DNA from: Sphaerochaetaceae bacterium
Lineage (GTDB): Bacteria; Spirochaetota; Spirochaetia; Sphaerochaetales; Sphaerochaetaceae
Assembly (NCBI GenBank): GCA_028532915.1
Contig: JAQQAI010000089.1
Span: 186,001 to 250,000, forward strand
DNA length: 64,000 bases
Direction: 5' to 3'
Shown here: one piece after another, positions 8,821 to 18,776 of the stretch
Layout: the number at the start of each line of letters is the position of its first letter
Position numbering within the stretch: position 1 is the stretch's first letter
Notes under the pieces: generated by a model
The model's database searches: none
What the model was told of the DNA's origin: nothing
The model's input: the letters and a program-made list of their open reading frames with translations, nothing else
Made by a program: the position numbers and the translations under genes

Positions 8821-11790
8821 TCACAGTTCGACTTCTCGTTCAACCTCGAATTCGGGTATAGCTTTCCATTGCACGTAGATCGACACATACGGCGTCCATT
8901 CATAGGTTCCGTCTTCCAGTTCAAGATCACCTTCGAAGCTCATCGTAAAATCCCAGTCAGTCATATAATGGGTGACGGATAACGAATAGGAATCCATGAC
9001 GAAATTGGTCTGGCTTCTTCCGTCCCCGAAGAAATCAAAGGAGTCGAAGAAATCGCCGACAGCTTCACCAACGCTTGCATATCGGTACAGTCCATGATTG
9101 GCCGAAGTGAGATCGAAAGATACCGACAGAAACTCATAGATATCGAATGATAAAGAAAGGTCGAACAGAAGATACGAACTTGTAAAGTCGACGATGGAAT
9201 GATGGTACCGGGCGGCAAGATCATATGAGAGAGATATTCTATTCTTCCACCACCTCTTCTCATTCACAGACGTCAGAACCTTCACATCAAAAGATTCGAA
9301 GGAAAAGGTCCCCTCATCACTTCCTGCGTTCACAGATGCCGAAAGAAACGGCAGCGAGACGGAAGTTGACAGATCGTCAATGATCATGTCGTCAAAATCG
9401 TATGTGATATCGAAGGTAAGCTCAAGATAGTCCTCAAACAGAGACAGGTCATTGTCCGAAGAAAACTCCATATTCTCGAAATCAGGAAAATCGGATTCAG
9501 ACTGTTCGAAATCAAAGGTATTCGAACTCGAAAAAGCCGGACCGTCATATTTCAGAGAGACATATCCGTCTGAGAATTCAAGAACCTCATCATTGCTCTC
9601 TTCGAAAGAGATGGAAATGGAAGAAGTGAACTTTTTCCATGAGAATGTGAGAGACGGATTCAATGCCGAGGTAACAGGAGGAAGATAATAAGTGAGCGAA
9701 GGAGTTACGGTGAACAAATTTCCCTCGAAAGAAGGGTTATACGAAACATAATGAGCCGATACATAATCGGCAGTGAAGCTGTAGAACCCCTCTTCTTCCT
9801 GATCATCCTCACCATCCTCACTATACAAAGAATAATAGTAGAGTTTCTGATTGAGGGTATACGATAGAGAAAGATAAGGAGAAGAGACTGTCGTATATGA
9901 CCAGAGATTGTATGTCTTCGATGATTCGTCAGATGTCTCACTGTCCGAGAATGTGGATTTCAGGCTGCTCGTCATCATCAGAAGATCCGGTTTGAAATAG
10001 GAAGAGAAGGTAAGAGAACTGATATTCTTATTCTGTCTGTACCAATCGCTCTGATTGCCGTCATCGTAATCAAAATCCTCATACAGCTGCTGCGTCATCT
10101 TGTAATCGAGAGACGCTCCGATCTCTGTGAGGATCCTGCTGTTTTCCGGATCATCTTCAACGGGTGAAAGATCGTATGCATCAAGTAGAGCTATCTGATC
10201 ATCACCGTACCCTGATGATTCCTGTTGTTCTCTCTGCGATACAGGAATCGTGACAGAAAGGAGATTTCCGCTGATCGATGCTTCCAGATCGGCAAGGACA
10301 ATCGAATCGATGATGAACGAGTCATCATCTTCTTCGAATTCTATTTCGCTGCTGATGTTTGACAGTTCAAGTGAATCGATGAATGGTATGGAATCCGCGA
10401 TGGAGAAAGAATAAGAACCTTCCATCTCCCAGGTATAGGAATCGATCGAAGAATAGGAAGAACTTGAAGTCGAGTCGGTCAGATTCAGATCGACGGAAAC
10501 CTTTCTTTCAAGAAAATCCTCTTCGACATCCGGATCACTGTACAGAGGGAAGGCGAAGGAGAAATCTCCTCCCGGCAGAGCAATATTCAAATCGGCATCC
10601 ATCATGTATCTCACGGTAGGAGCGCCAGAATCATCAGAGGTAGGCAGATATGAAAGGCCCCCCAGTAGAGAAAATGAGAGAGAATCATCGTAGATATGGT
10701 TTTCGGTGTCTATTGCTGCGAACAGCCCCAGTTCTGTATATCCGTCGAAATATACTGATGCATATGAGCTGCTCTTTTGAGCCCAGGTCTCGAGCTCTGA
10801 TGGAATTTCTTTCTCCGATGTATCGTACACCCATGAATCATCGCTCTTGATAAGCGAAGTCTGTGCCGAGAAAAGCGAAGAAAAACCGCTCTCCTGCTGA
10901 GAATGGATGAGAGGATTGCTGCCGTACAGTTCATAGGTGGTGTTGAAAAACGAACCTCTCTCGCTGTCGTATCCGACAGAAGGATTGAAGACGAGGGTTC
11001 TGCCGGGATAGTAAAAGAAGGGAAGATAGGCAATGGGAACTCTTCCCATATAGAGTACCGCATCTGTGAGGAACAGATCATTACCTTCCAATAGGAGCAA
11101 CGATGATGCATCGATATGATAATAACGATCCTGTTCACTGCTTGTGAGAACACTTTCATCTATGGAAAAGATGAACGGCTGTGTGCTCAGTGTCAGATGT
11201 TCTCCGCTTGTGAAATACTCGATCTGTTCATCGTCACTGTTCGTTGTGGTGAATGAAGTGATGCCGTTTTCGAGAATGACAGTATCATCATCGAACGAAA
11301 GATGCATCACCTCTGACGAAAGATTCTTCTGGTCTTCATTTTCATCTCTGATAAACTCGACATTTCCGATCGCATACAAGGTTCCGTTCTCTTCATTGAT
11401 CATCACAAGATCCGCAGAGAGTGTCTGCGAATCGAAAATGAGGACAACATCATATCTCAGAACGATCCTCCCAGTCTGCGGTGAAACATAAAAATAACCG
11501 GCATGTTCGATGAGAAACGAAAAATCTCCATCATCTTCAATTATATCTCTTTCAGTCTGCTCGAATCCGTAATATGAATAGAGAGAATCAAGCAGCTGCT
11601 CTCTTGTATCGTAGCGCGGGAGATCAAGAAACTCGCTTTTCTGTTGAAGCTGCTGGACAGTGCCGGACTCAAGCGAATAGATGATCCTGGCCATCCTGTC
11701 GTCCTCTGCAGAGGCGAACAGACTCATCCCCGAAAGGATAATGAGTAAAACTATACGTAGTGACGGCGGCCGGATCCTAATGGTTTTCAT
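8821..11790 (-). CDS. LptD-like outer-membrane beta-barrel protein
   Basis: A 989-residue exported protein. It has a signal peptide (basic start, then a hydrophobic stretch ending near SLFASA, about residue 28), an OstA/LptA-like N-terminal domain (about 110-230), then a segment YMGRVPIAYLPFFYYPG typical of LptD at the start of the barrel. The remainder, about 700 residues, is rich in Ser, Asp, Glu and alternating hydrophobic residues, as expected of beta strands in an outer membrane. LptD normally inserts lipopolysaccharide into the outer leaflet. No cysteine was found in this protein, whereas E. coli LptD needs disulphide bonds. Its start overlaps the uvrA end by 14 bases; T. pallidum carries the same uvrA-lptD pair. 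The cargo here is unknown. Confidence 0.82.
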   Translation of the reverse strand: MKTIRIRPPSLRIVLLIILSGMSLFASAEDDRMARIIYSLESGTVQQLQQKSEFLDLPRYDTREQLLDSLYSYYGFEQTERDIIEDDGDFSFLIEHAGYFYVSPQTGRIVLRYDVVLIFDSQTLSADLVMINEENGTLYAIGNVEFIRDENEDQKNLSSEVMHLSFDDDTVILENGITSFTTTNSDDEQIEYFTSGEHLTLSTQPFIFSIDESVLTSSEQDRYYHIDASSLLLLEGNDLFLTDAVLYMGRVPIAYLPFFYYPGRTLVFNPSVGYDSERGSFFNTTYELYGSNPLIHSQQESGFSSLFSAQTSLIKSDDSWVYDTSEKEIPSELETWAQKSSSYASVYFDGYTELGLFAAIDTENHIYDDSLSFSLLGGLSYLPTSDDSGAPTVRYMMDADLNIALPGGDFSFAFPLYSDPDVEEDFLERKVSVDLNLTDSTSSSSYSSIDSYTWEMEGSYSFSIADSIPFIDSLELSNISSEIEFEEDDDSFIIDSIVLADLEASISGNLLSVTIPVSQREQQESSGYGDDQIALLDAYDLSPVEDDPENSRILTEIGASLDYKMTQQLYEDFDYDDGNQSDWYRQNKNISSLTFSSYFKPDLLMMTSSLKSTFSDSETSDESSKTYNLWSYTTVSSPYLSLSYTLNQKLYYYSLYSEDGEDDQEEEGFYSFTADYVSAHYVSYNPSFEGNLFTVTPSLTYYLPPVTSALNPSLTFSWKKFTSSISISFEESNDEVLEFSDGYVSLKYDGPAFSSSNTFDFEQSESDFPDFENMEFSSDNDLSLFEDYLELTFDITYDFDDMIIDDLSTSVSLPFLSASVNAGSDEGTFSFESFDVKVLTSVNEKRWWKNRISLSYDLAARYHHSIVDFTSSYLLFDLSLSFDIYEFLSVSFDLTSANHGLYRYASVGEAVGDFFDSFDFFGDGRSQTNFVMDSYSLSVTHYMTDWDFTMSFEGDLELEDGTYEWTPYVSIYVQWKAIPEFEVEREVEL

Positions 11791-14611
11791 CTCTGGCTTG
11801 AGCTATATAGTATCCAGTATGTGATCTGCCGCACCGCGCAACTTCCTCCGGAGTACCTGTTATCACCAGCTCTCCTCCTCTATCTCCCCCGTCGGGTCCC
11901 AGATCCACAATATGGTCTGCACTCATGATGATATCCATATTGTGTTCAATCAGCATTACGGTATTTCCGTTATCAACGATTCTGTTGAGAACCTCCATCA
12001 GATTTTTTACATCCGCAAAATGGAGTCCTGTGGTCGGTTCATCCAGAATATACAGGGTCTTCCCTGTGGATCTCTTGGAAAGTTCAAGCGACAGCTTGAC
12101 CCGCTGAGCCTCGCCTCCGCTGAGAGTAAGTGCGGATTGTCCCAGTTTGATATATCCCAGTCCGACAGATTCAAGAGTCTGTATCTTTCTATAGATAGAT
12201 GGAATCGCACTGAAGAACTGTGAAGCCTCACTCACCGTCATATCAAGAACGTCATATATATTCTTACCTTTGTAATAGACCTGAAGAGTTTCTTTATTGA
12301 ACCTTTTTCCCTTGCATACATCGCATGTCACATAGACGTCAGGGAGAAAATTCATCTCGATTTTCAGATTTCCGTCTCCTTTACAGTGCTCACAGCGGCC
12401 TCCGGCCACATTGAATGAGAAACGGCCTGCCTTGTATCCTTTCGCCTTTGATTCGGGAAGTGATGCGAAAAGATCACGAATCGGGGTGAAAGCCCCGACA
12501 TAGGTGGCCGGATTTGACCGGGGAGTTCTACCGATAGGAGTCTGATCGATACTGATAACCTTATCGATATGTTCTGCCCCGGTGAGAGACGTGTATCCAT
12601 CATAGATCTGGTGCTGCTTGTTGAGTTTACGCTTCAGAGCAGGAAGAAGTATTTCATGCAGTAGTGTCGATTTACCGGAACCTGAAACTCCCGTGATAAC
12701 ATTCATGACTCCAAGCGGAAAGGAGACATCGATTCCCCGAAGATTGTTTTTCTTCGCTCCCTTGAGAACAAGAGAGTGACCGTTCCCTTTTCTCCGTTTT
12801 CCGCTATGGGGCATCCTCAGAGTCTTCGCCAGATACTGTCCTGTGAGACTGTCCGGATTTCTCATCAGCTGCTCTGCCGTCCCCATGCTCGTGATATACC
12901 CTCCGTGCACACCTGCTCCCGGTCCCAGATCGACAATATAGTCTGCCGCTCTCATAGTCGCCTCATCATGCTCCACCACGATCAGAGTATTTCCGATATC
13001 TCGGAGAGCCTTGAGAGCCGAGATGAGCCGATCGTTATCTTTCTGATGAAGCCCTATGGAAGGTTCGTCAAGAACATAGATGACTCCGCTCAAGGCACTT
13101 CCGATCTGGGTCGCCAGACGGATCCTCTGAGATTCTCCTCCGCTGAGGGTTCCGGTGGAACGATCCAGTGTCAGATAATCAAGGCCGACATTGACCAGGA
13201 ACGTGAGGCGAGAGATGATTTCCTTCATGACCTGATGAGATATTTCTTTCTGTGTCTCGGTCAGTTCAAGATCTCTGAAAAACCGCAGTGATTCCTTCAC
13301 CGAGAGAGATGTTATATCGATGATACTCTGTGAGCCGACCTTTACGGAAAGGGCCTCTTTTCTCAGTTTCTTTCCATGGCAGGTACTGCAGACCTGCCCT
13401 GTCATGAAAGTCTCCATCCACTGTCTCATCTGGGATGATCCTGTTTCCCGGTACCGTCTTCTCAGCTCGTTGATGATTCCCTCGTAGGGTCTGGATGCTG
13501 TATAGGTCGAATTGCTTTTTGCAGAGTGGTAGACGATATCGATCGGATCACTTCCGCCATACAGAATGATATCGATGATATGCTGCGGCAGTTCGCTGAA
13601 GGGTGTATCGAGCGTGAATCCGTAGTGTGATGCCAGAGCTTTGAAGGAGTTTCTGTACCAGGTCGCATCCGGGTTATGTGTCAATATCGCTCTCTGGTTG
13701 TATGATTTGTTATAATCAGGGATGATCTTGTCTTTGTCGAAATCACTGGTATAGCCGAGACCGTGGCATTCCGGACAGGCTCCGAAAGGATTGTTGAAAC
13801 TGAAAAGACGAGGTTCAAGGTCGGGAAGGCTCACTCCGCAATGGACACAGCTGTTGCGCATCGAATAGGGACGGACAGTCTCGCTCTTGTCATCGTTTAT
13901 CATGAGAATCGATACAAGTCCGTCACTCATCTCGGTTGCGCTTTCGATCGAATCGGCAAGACGGGAACGGATCGAAGCAGAGAGGATCAGCCGGTCGACG
14001 ACAATCTCTATGGAATGCTTCTCCCCCTTGTTCAAATCAGGCACCGAATCGAGAGAATAGACGGTTCCGTCAACGCGGACCCTGACATATCCCTCCTTGC
14101 GGGCATCTTCGAAGATCTTCTTATGCTCTCCTTTTCTTCCTATGACCACAGGCGAAAGAATCATGATCCGGCTTTTCTCTTCGAGTGTGTAGATCGATTC
14201 GAGAATCTGGTCTATCGACTGTTCACTGATGGGAGATCCGCAGTCTGGGCAAAAAGGCGTTCCTATTCTCGCCCACAGAAGACGATAGTAGTCGTAGATC
14301 TCCGAAACAGTTCCTACGATCGATCTTGGATTCTTGTTCGTCGTCTTCTGCTCGATGGCAATCGATGGACTCAATCCTTCGATATAATCAACTGCAGGCT
14401 TCTCAAGTCTTCCGAGAAACTGTCTCGCATAGGCACTGAGAGATTCTACATATCGCCGCTGTCCTTCGGCGAAGATAGTATCGAAGGCAAGAGAAGATTT
14501 CCCCGAACCGCTGAGACCCGAGATCACGATCAGCTTGTCTTTTTCGAGATCTATGTCGATATTTTTAAGATTATGCTGTCTTGCACCGCGAATTATCAAT
14601 TTATTGTGCAT
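11777..14611 (-). CDS. uvrA: Excinuclease ABC subunit A
   Basis: A 944-residue ATPase that finds DNA damage in nucleotide excision repair and loads UvrB. Two ABC ATPase halves are visible: GLSGSGKSS near the N-terminus and GVSGSGKSTL in the middle, with signatures LSGGESQRIRLA and LSGGEAQRVKL. Zinc-binding Cys pairs are seen at CVHC/CPEC and in CEHC/CDVC, matching the UvrA zinc modules. The start is the ATG at 14611, seven bases after GGGGAG and inside the last codons of ispG. Length is normal. UvrB and UvrC are not in this window. Confidence 0.98.
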   Translation of the reverse strand: MHNKLIIRGARQHNLKNIDIDLEKDKLIVISGLSGSGKSSLAFDTIFAEGQRRYVESLSAYARQFLGRLEKPAVDYIEGLSPSIAIEQKTTNKNPRSIVGTVSEIYDYYRLLWARIGTPFCPDCGSPISEQSIDQILESIYTLEEKSRIMILSPVVIGRKGEHKKIFEDARKEGYVRVRVDGTVYSLDSVPDLNKGEKHSIEIVVDRLILSASIRSRLADSIESATEMSDGLVSILMINDDKSETVRPYSMRNSCVHCGVSLPDLEPRLFSFNNPFGACPECHGLGYTSDFDKDKIIPDYNKSYNQRAILTHNPDATWYRNSFKALASHYGFTLDTPFSELPQHIIDIILYGGSDPIDIVYHSAKSNSTYTASRPYEGIINELRRRYRETGSSQMRQWMETFMTGQVCSTCHGKKLRKEALSVKVGSQSIIDITSLSVKESLRFFRDLELTETQKEISHQVMKEIISRLTFLVNVGLDYLTLDRSTGTLSGGESQRIRLATQIGSALSGVIYVLDEPSIGLHQKDNDRLISALKALRDIGNTLIVVEHDEATMRAADYIVDLGPGAGVHGGYITSMGTAEQLMRNPDSLTGQYLAKTLRMPHSGKRRKGNGHSLVLKGAKKNNLRGIDVSFPLGVMNVITGVSGSGKSTLLHEILLPALKRKLNKQHQIYDGYTSLTGAEHIDKVISIDQTPIGRTPRSNPATYVGAFTPIRDLFASLPESKAKGYKAGRFSFNVAGGRCEHCKGDGNLKIEMNFLPDVYVTCDVCKGKRFNKETLQVYYKGKNIYDVLDMTVSEASQFFSAIPSIYRKIQTLESVGLGYIKLGQSALTLSGGEAQRVKLSLELSKRSTGKTLYILDEPTTGLHFADVKNLMEVLNRIVDNGNTVMLIEHNMDIIMSADHIVDLGPDGGDRGGELVITGTPEEVARCGRSHTGYYIAQARDENH

Positions 14612-15671
14612 CAATCATCTCCCCGATCGCCTTCATAAGTTCTTCTTCCGCCGTATCTGACAGGACCTCTTTTACCAGTTTTCCTTTCATGTAAAGGAAT
14701 ACTCTTTTGCCTATACCTGTTATCGCTATGTCCGCGTGTGCTGCTTCTCCGGGCCCGTTGACCTGACACCCCATGATCGCAACGGTGAGATCGCTTTTAT
14801 AGGCCAACAGCTTATGTTCGACCTTCTTCACGAAACTCTGACTGTCGAAGGTCGATCTGCCGCATTTCGGGCAGGAAATGAGATGTATACCTTTGTGTTC
14901 TATTCCAACAGTCCTCAATATCTCTTTAGCTGCTGAAATCTCGTACATATTGTCGTCACTGATACTTATTCTCATCGTATCACCGATTCCTTCGCTCAGC
15001 AGTCTTCCAAGAGCCCAGGTGCTTCTGGTAACCGCACTCACGATAGAACCGGCCTCGGTAACCCCGAGATGAAGCGGATATGAACACTGTTTCGCCAGTT
15101 CTTTATAGGAGCGGTAGGTATAATCCACATCAGTATGCTTCACGCTTAAAACAGTCTGATCGAAATTCCAGCTTTCGAACCAGTCGGTGTATTCAAGAGC
15201 CGTCTCAACCATAACGGCGACAGGATCCTCGTTTCTTCTTCTGACAGGCAGTGAACCGCCGTTAAGTCCGATTCTGATCGCACAGGCATGATCCTTCGCA
15301 CACGAGACTATTTCCCTGACCTTGTTCTTCGATCCAATGTTTCCGGGATTGATCCTGATTTTTGCACTTCCCGCTTTGATTGCCTCTATAGCCAGCTTCT
15401 GATCAAAATGGATATCTGCAACTACAGCGAGAGGTGAATCGTTGCAGATAGCCCTGAATGTCTCGAAATGATCCGAAGAGGGATAAGAGAAGCGGATGAT
15501 ATCACATCCCATAGTGGCATATGATCGCAGTGTGAAAAGCAGTTGTTCATACCATTCTCTTTCGCTGAGAGGATGAAGAGGCAGAGAGTACATCGTCTGA
15601 ATCGCTACAGGATGGCCGCTTCCTATCGTTATATCTTTTATAAAGACTTCGTTCGTCTTTCTTCTATTCAT
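14601..15671 (-). CDS. ispG: 4-hydroxy-3-methylbut-2-enyl diphosphate synthase
   Basis: A 356-residue iron-sulphur enzyme of the MEP isoprenoid pathway (GcpE), which makes HMBPP from MEcPP. The N-terminal TIM-barrel portion includes PVAIQTMYS and KIRINPGNIG. The C-terminal part carries the [4Fe-4S] ligands in ISCPKCGR and GCQVNGPGEA. The start is the ATG at 15671 with AAGGAA upstream; a GTG one codon earlier is also possible. It is first of the ispG-uvrA-lptD-phoH-pgpH-ybeY-corC series, and overlaps uvrA by 11 bases. With dxr at the far end of the window it shows that this organism makes isoprenoids by the MEP route. Confidence 0.96.
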   Translation of the reverse strand: MNRRKTNEVFIKDITIGSGHPVAIQTMYSLPLHPLSEREWYEQLLFTLRSYATMGCDIIRFSYPSSDHFETFRAICNDSPLAVVADIHFDQKLAIEAIKAGSAKIRINPGNIGSKNKVREIVSCAKDHACAIRIGLNGGSLPVRRRNEDPVAVMVETALEYTDWFESWNFDQTVLSVKHTDVDYTYRSYKELAKQCSYPLHLGVTEAGSIVSAVTRSTWALGRLLSEGIGDTMRISISDDNMYEISAAKEILRTVGIEHKGIHLISCPKCGRSTFDSQSFVKKVEHKLLAYKSDLTVAIMGCQVNGPGEAAHADIAITGIGKRVFLYMKGKLVKEVLSDTAEEELMKAIGEMIDAQ

Positions 15672-15753
15672 CACAGTATTCCTTCCATATACTTAACAAG
15701 AGTACACCAAATAAAAAAAATAGGAAAGAAGAGCGTTATATTTTCAGTGATAC

Positions 15754-15796
15754 AAAAAATCTCCATTCACCTGTCACGAGGAGGATGAATGGAGAT
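15754..15796 (-). terminator. Terminator of the V-ATPase operon
   Basis: On the minus strand an 11-bp stem (ATCTCCATTCA paired with TGAATGGAGAT) with a 16-base loop runs directly into TTTTTT. It lies just past the atpK stop codon. Confidence 0.85.
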
Positions 15797-15818
15797 ATGA
15801 TAATATGAGTATGTCCGG

Positions 15819-16253
15819 TTACTGTAACAGCAGCAGGAGGAAAACCAGAGTGAACAGAGCGACCGTTTCAACGATACCGATAACGATGAAGTAGTTCGCC
15901 GTTCCTTTATCCGTTTCAGCCAGAGCGTCTGATGCTGCAGCCGCAGCTTTACCCTGCATCCATGCCGACAATCCGATAGCCAGTCCGCCGAAGATTCCTG
16001 CAGCAAGCAGCATAAGCTCATCTTTTCCTGCAGCGGCAGCAGTGCTGATGAAGTTCATCAACAGAAATCCGTAAATGGTCTGTGTGAGCGGAGCGCCTGA
16101 GAACGCAACCAAAAGAAATGGTGCAGGCTTTCCGTTCGCATACCGTTTTTTCCATCCTCCGACTGCTGCCAATGAGGCTGTTCCTGTTCCGAGTGCCGAA
16201 CCGGATGCCGAAAGACCTAATGCTGCAGCCATGCCAATCATTCCAATATTCAT
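15819..16253 (-). CDS. atpK: V-type ATPase proteolipid subunit K
   Basis: A 144-residue membrane protein with four hydrophobic helices forming two hairpins, as in NtpK-type rotor subunits. Ion-binding residues align with Enterococcus hirae NtpK: T57 and Q58 in PLTQTIYGF (E. hirae T64/Q65), Q100 in WMQGKAAAA (Q110) and E129 in GIVETVALF (E139). That set coordinates Na+ there, so sodium coupling is likely here. The start is the ATG at 16253 with GGAG six bases upstream; the open frame extends nine codons further without a ribosome site. It is the last gene of the operon, followed by a terminator. Confidence 0.95.
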   Translation of the reverse strand: MNIGMIGMAAALGLSASGSALGTGTASLAAVGGWKKRYANGKPAPFLLVAFSGAPLTQTIYGFLLMNFISTAAAAGKDELMLLAAGIFGGLAIGLSAWMQGKAAAAASDALAETDKGTANYFIVIGIVETVALFTLVFLLLLLQ

Positions 16254-16295
16254 ACCATGCTCCTTATCGTTGTATCTCACAACGTGTGTGATTAT

Positions 16296-18134
16296 CTATT
16301 TTACCGTTTCACGAAACGGGTTGTATTGATATCCGGTCCATTCCATTCCGAGCTGACCGGAAAATTCGAGTAAATTGAGGCGGACCCCGTGAACGACGAC
16401 TGAAAGCAGCGCCATCACAAGGTTGAGTCCATGTCCTATCAGCAGTATCAGAATACCGACAGGAATCGCGAATCCGCTCATCATCGATGATGCGATGTTG
16501 TTGAACGACTGCGCGATGGCGAGTGACGCCATTCCTACGGCAAACAGTCTGATGTAACTTATGATATTACTGAAGGTGCTGATCGAATCAAGAAATGTAG
16601 TGAAGAGATTCGCCGCACCGCCTGCAAGGCCCTTGAGGAAGGATATTCCCGGTCCCTGAGCTCCGAACAGAACGACCAGTACAAATCCGACTCCGACCAG
16701 AGCCGCTACCGTCTGTACCTGTATCGTCTCGTTGATGACTAGCATCAGAACGACGAAATAGAGCGAATCTACCATGATCAGCCAGCCTGCGTCCGCAACT
16801 GCAGAAAGATCTTTCTGCCCGATCTTTCTGTGAATGTTCATCACACACGCCAGCGAAAGCTGGACCGTTCCTATGATGAAACAGAACTTCATCACTGTAT
16901 TCTGAGCTGTAGTAGCCTCCATCGAGAACAGTTCAGGGAATGACGATATGTTCGGGATGACAAGACTCTTCAGAAACGGAACGGAAGTCAGAATTTCCTG
17001 TGACCCGAACCACGTTCCCGTGATAGCACCCCAAATGATGCTCGTCGTACTGAGCACATACAACAATACTACCGCATTCGTGGCCTTTCTGCTTTTCAGA
17101 TGCAGTGCAATCGCTCCTAAAAAGAAGATGGCTCCGTAAGCACCGTCTCCGACGATCATGGCGAAGAATATCGCGAAGAACATGAGAAACCACATCGAAA
17201 TATCATATTCACGATATCCGGGAACTGTACCGAGGATATCGAAGACCGGAGAGATGATCGATACCACTTTGTTGTTTTTTACATAAGTCGGAGGATTCTC
17301 ATCCTCTTTCGGATCATCAAGTGCATAAGCGAGATTATTTTCCTTTGCGAAGGTTCTGAAACTATCGAGAGCAGTCTCGGGAATATATCCGCTGAGCCAC
17401 GAGACGATCGAATCCGATTCATCCATTGAACTTTGGACATTCTCGAAGATCTGATCCTGTTCGTTCTTTCCTATATAGTATCTATAGGAATGGACCATCG
17501 CGATATCCCCTGCGATTTCCTCATCGATCGTTCTTATCCTGTCCTCATCTTCGGCCAGCAGCTTTCTGCATTGCTCAAGTGAACGATCGGGAAAGGAGAT
17601 ACGGGTATTCACGACACTTTCATCAAGGGTATCACCTATCAGTGCGATATAGGTATCCTTCTTTTCATTGAACAGTCTGAAATAGTTCTGTTCGATATCC
17701 TTCAGACTTTTTGTCGCAACTTTATATACCGACAGTTCGAGAGAATGTCGTTTCAGCAGCTCGAGATCTTCAGGAGAGACCTCTCCGAAAGGTGTGAGAA
17801 ATTCAATATCTCTTTTCAGTTCATCCATGTGCTGCAAATGGCTGTTCCTCTGTTCACTAAGCCACACGAGGCGCTCATGAGTAGTAAGAAACTGCTTTTC
17901 ATCAAGGACTTCACCAGTATTGCCGATCTTTTTCTTTTGCTCTTTTGCATAAGAAAGGAGGAGATCGTTGATCTTGCGGTAACTTGTCTGAGCGGATGCG
18001 AGATCTTCTATCTTCTCGTTCTGGAGTTTTCTCTCATCGAGATGTACGACCCCCATCTTTCTAAGCTTCTTTAATGCAGAAGTCTTTTCATGAGTACGCA
18101 TCACAATGGATATTCGTTTCATCGGTACTATCAT
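16296..18134 (-). CDS. atpI: V-type ATPase subunit I (membrane stator)
   Basis: A 612-residue protein equivalent to subunit a/I. The cytosolic N-terminal half (about 1-300) has coiled-coil-like segments, and the C-terminal half has seven or eight membrane helices. The region NIISYIRLFAVGMASLAIAQSFN contains the key Arg that faces the rotor ring in this family. A helix-rich ending GHGLNLVMALLSVVVHGVRLNLLEF is also diagnostic. The start ATG overlaps the atpD stop by ATGA, with AGGAG five bases upstream. It carries the ion half-channels and links the membrane part to the stator. Confidence 0.96.
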   Translation of the reverse strand: MIVPMKRISIVMRTHEKTSALKKLRKMGVVHLDERKLQNEKIEDLASAQTSYRKINDLLLSYAKEQKKKIGNTGEVLDEKQFLTTHERLVWLSEQRNSHLQHMDELKRDIEFLTPFGEVSPEDLELLKRHSLELSVYKVATKSLKDIEQNYFRLFNEKKDTYIALIGDTLDESVVNTRISFPDRSLEQCRKLLAEDEDRIRTIDEEIAGDIAMVHSYRYYIGKNEQDQIFENVQSSMDESDSIVSWLSGYIPETALDSFRTFAKENNLAYALDDPKEDENPPTYVKNNKVVSIISPVFDILGTVPGYREYDISMWFLMFFAIFFAMIVGDGAYGAIFFLGAIALHLKSRKATNAVVLLYVLSTTSIIWGAITGTWFGSQEILTSVPFLKSLVIPNISSFPELFSMEATTAQNTVMKFCFIIGTVQLSLACVMNIHRKIGQKDLSAVADAGWLIMVDSLYFVVLMLVINETIQVQTVAALVGVGFVLVVLFGAQGPGISFLKGLAGGAANLFTTFLDSISTFSNIISYIRLFAVGMASLAIAQSFNNIASSMMSGFAIPVGILILLIGHGLNLVMALLSVVVHGVRLNLLEFSGQLGMEWTGYQYNPFRETVK

Positions 18135-18760
18135 GCTATCTCCTGATTTGCCTGCTTTACTAATTTACGCTTGGAGATCTTTCCTCTGACTACAGCAGAT
18201 GTCTGCTGATCTCCCAGATAAATCTGTATCTTCCTGATATTCTCTTTGGTCTGAGGTATTTTCACTTTCTCAAAGAGGTTGACTCTCTGACTGGTCACTC
18301 TCAGCTCCCTTCCAAGCAGTTCGATCTGCTTCTCCAGTGTAGTGATCATCGCATCGAATCGGGCAATCTCCTTGAGACTGCTGATCCCCCGGTCGACCCA
18401 CAGCGGATAGACATTGTAATCGTAGGGAATATCTTTGAAGGTAAGTTCCTTGAAGACCGGGATGGGTACTCCGGCAATGTTCCCCTTATATTTGATCACT
18501 CTGTCGACTATGACCAGATGTTCGAGCTTCACCGGTCTTTCGAACTCTCTGTTCTCGTTGAAGACAGCTACCCAGCTCTGAAGAGATTCCACTACGGCTT
18601 TCTGCTGCTGAGCAAGTTCAGCCGCCTCAGCTTCTATTCGTCTGATAACCATCTGCAGCTGCTGTTTTTTCAGCTGCAGTGTAGGCAGATACCGCTGAAA
18701 CTGCTTGAGTTGGTCCTTCTGTTTCTTCTGCTCATTTTTCGTGAGCTTGACACTAGCCAT
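18131..18760 (-). CDS. atpD: V-type ATPase subunit D (central stalk)
   Basis: A 209-residue protein, predicted to be mostly long helices, that forms the central shaft turning inside the A/B ring. The N-terminal coil (LTKNEQKKQKDQLKQF) and the C-terminal helix pattern (RVNLFEKVKIPQTKENIRKI) match the subunit D family. It is between atpB and atpI, overlapping atpI by four bases, with GAGAGG upstream of its ATG. Confidence 0.95.
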   Translation of the reverse strand: MASVKLTKNEQKKQKDQLKQFQRYLPTLQLKKQQLQMVIRRIEAEAAELAQQQKAVVESLQSWVAVFNENREFERPVKLEHLVIVDRVIKYKGNIAGVPIPVFKELTFKDIPYDYNVYPLWVDRGISSLKEIARFDAMITTLEKQIELLGRELRVTSQRVNLFEKVKIPQTKENIRKIQIYLGDQQTSAVVRGKISKRKLVKQANQEIA

Positions 18761-18776
18761 TGTTCACACCTCTCGA

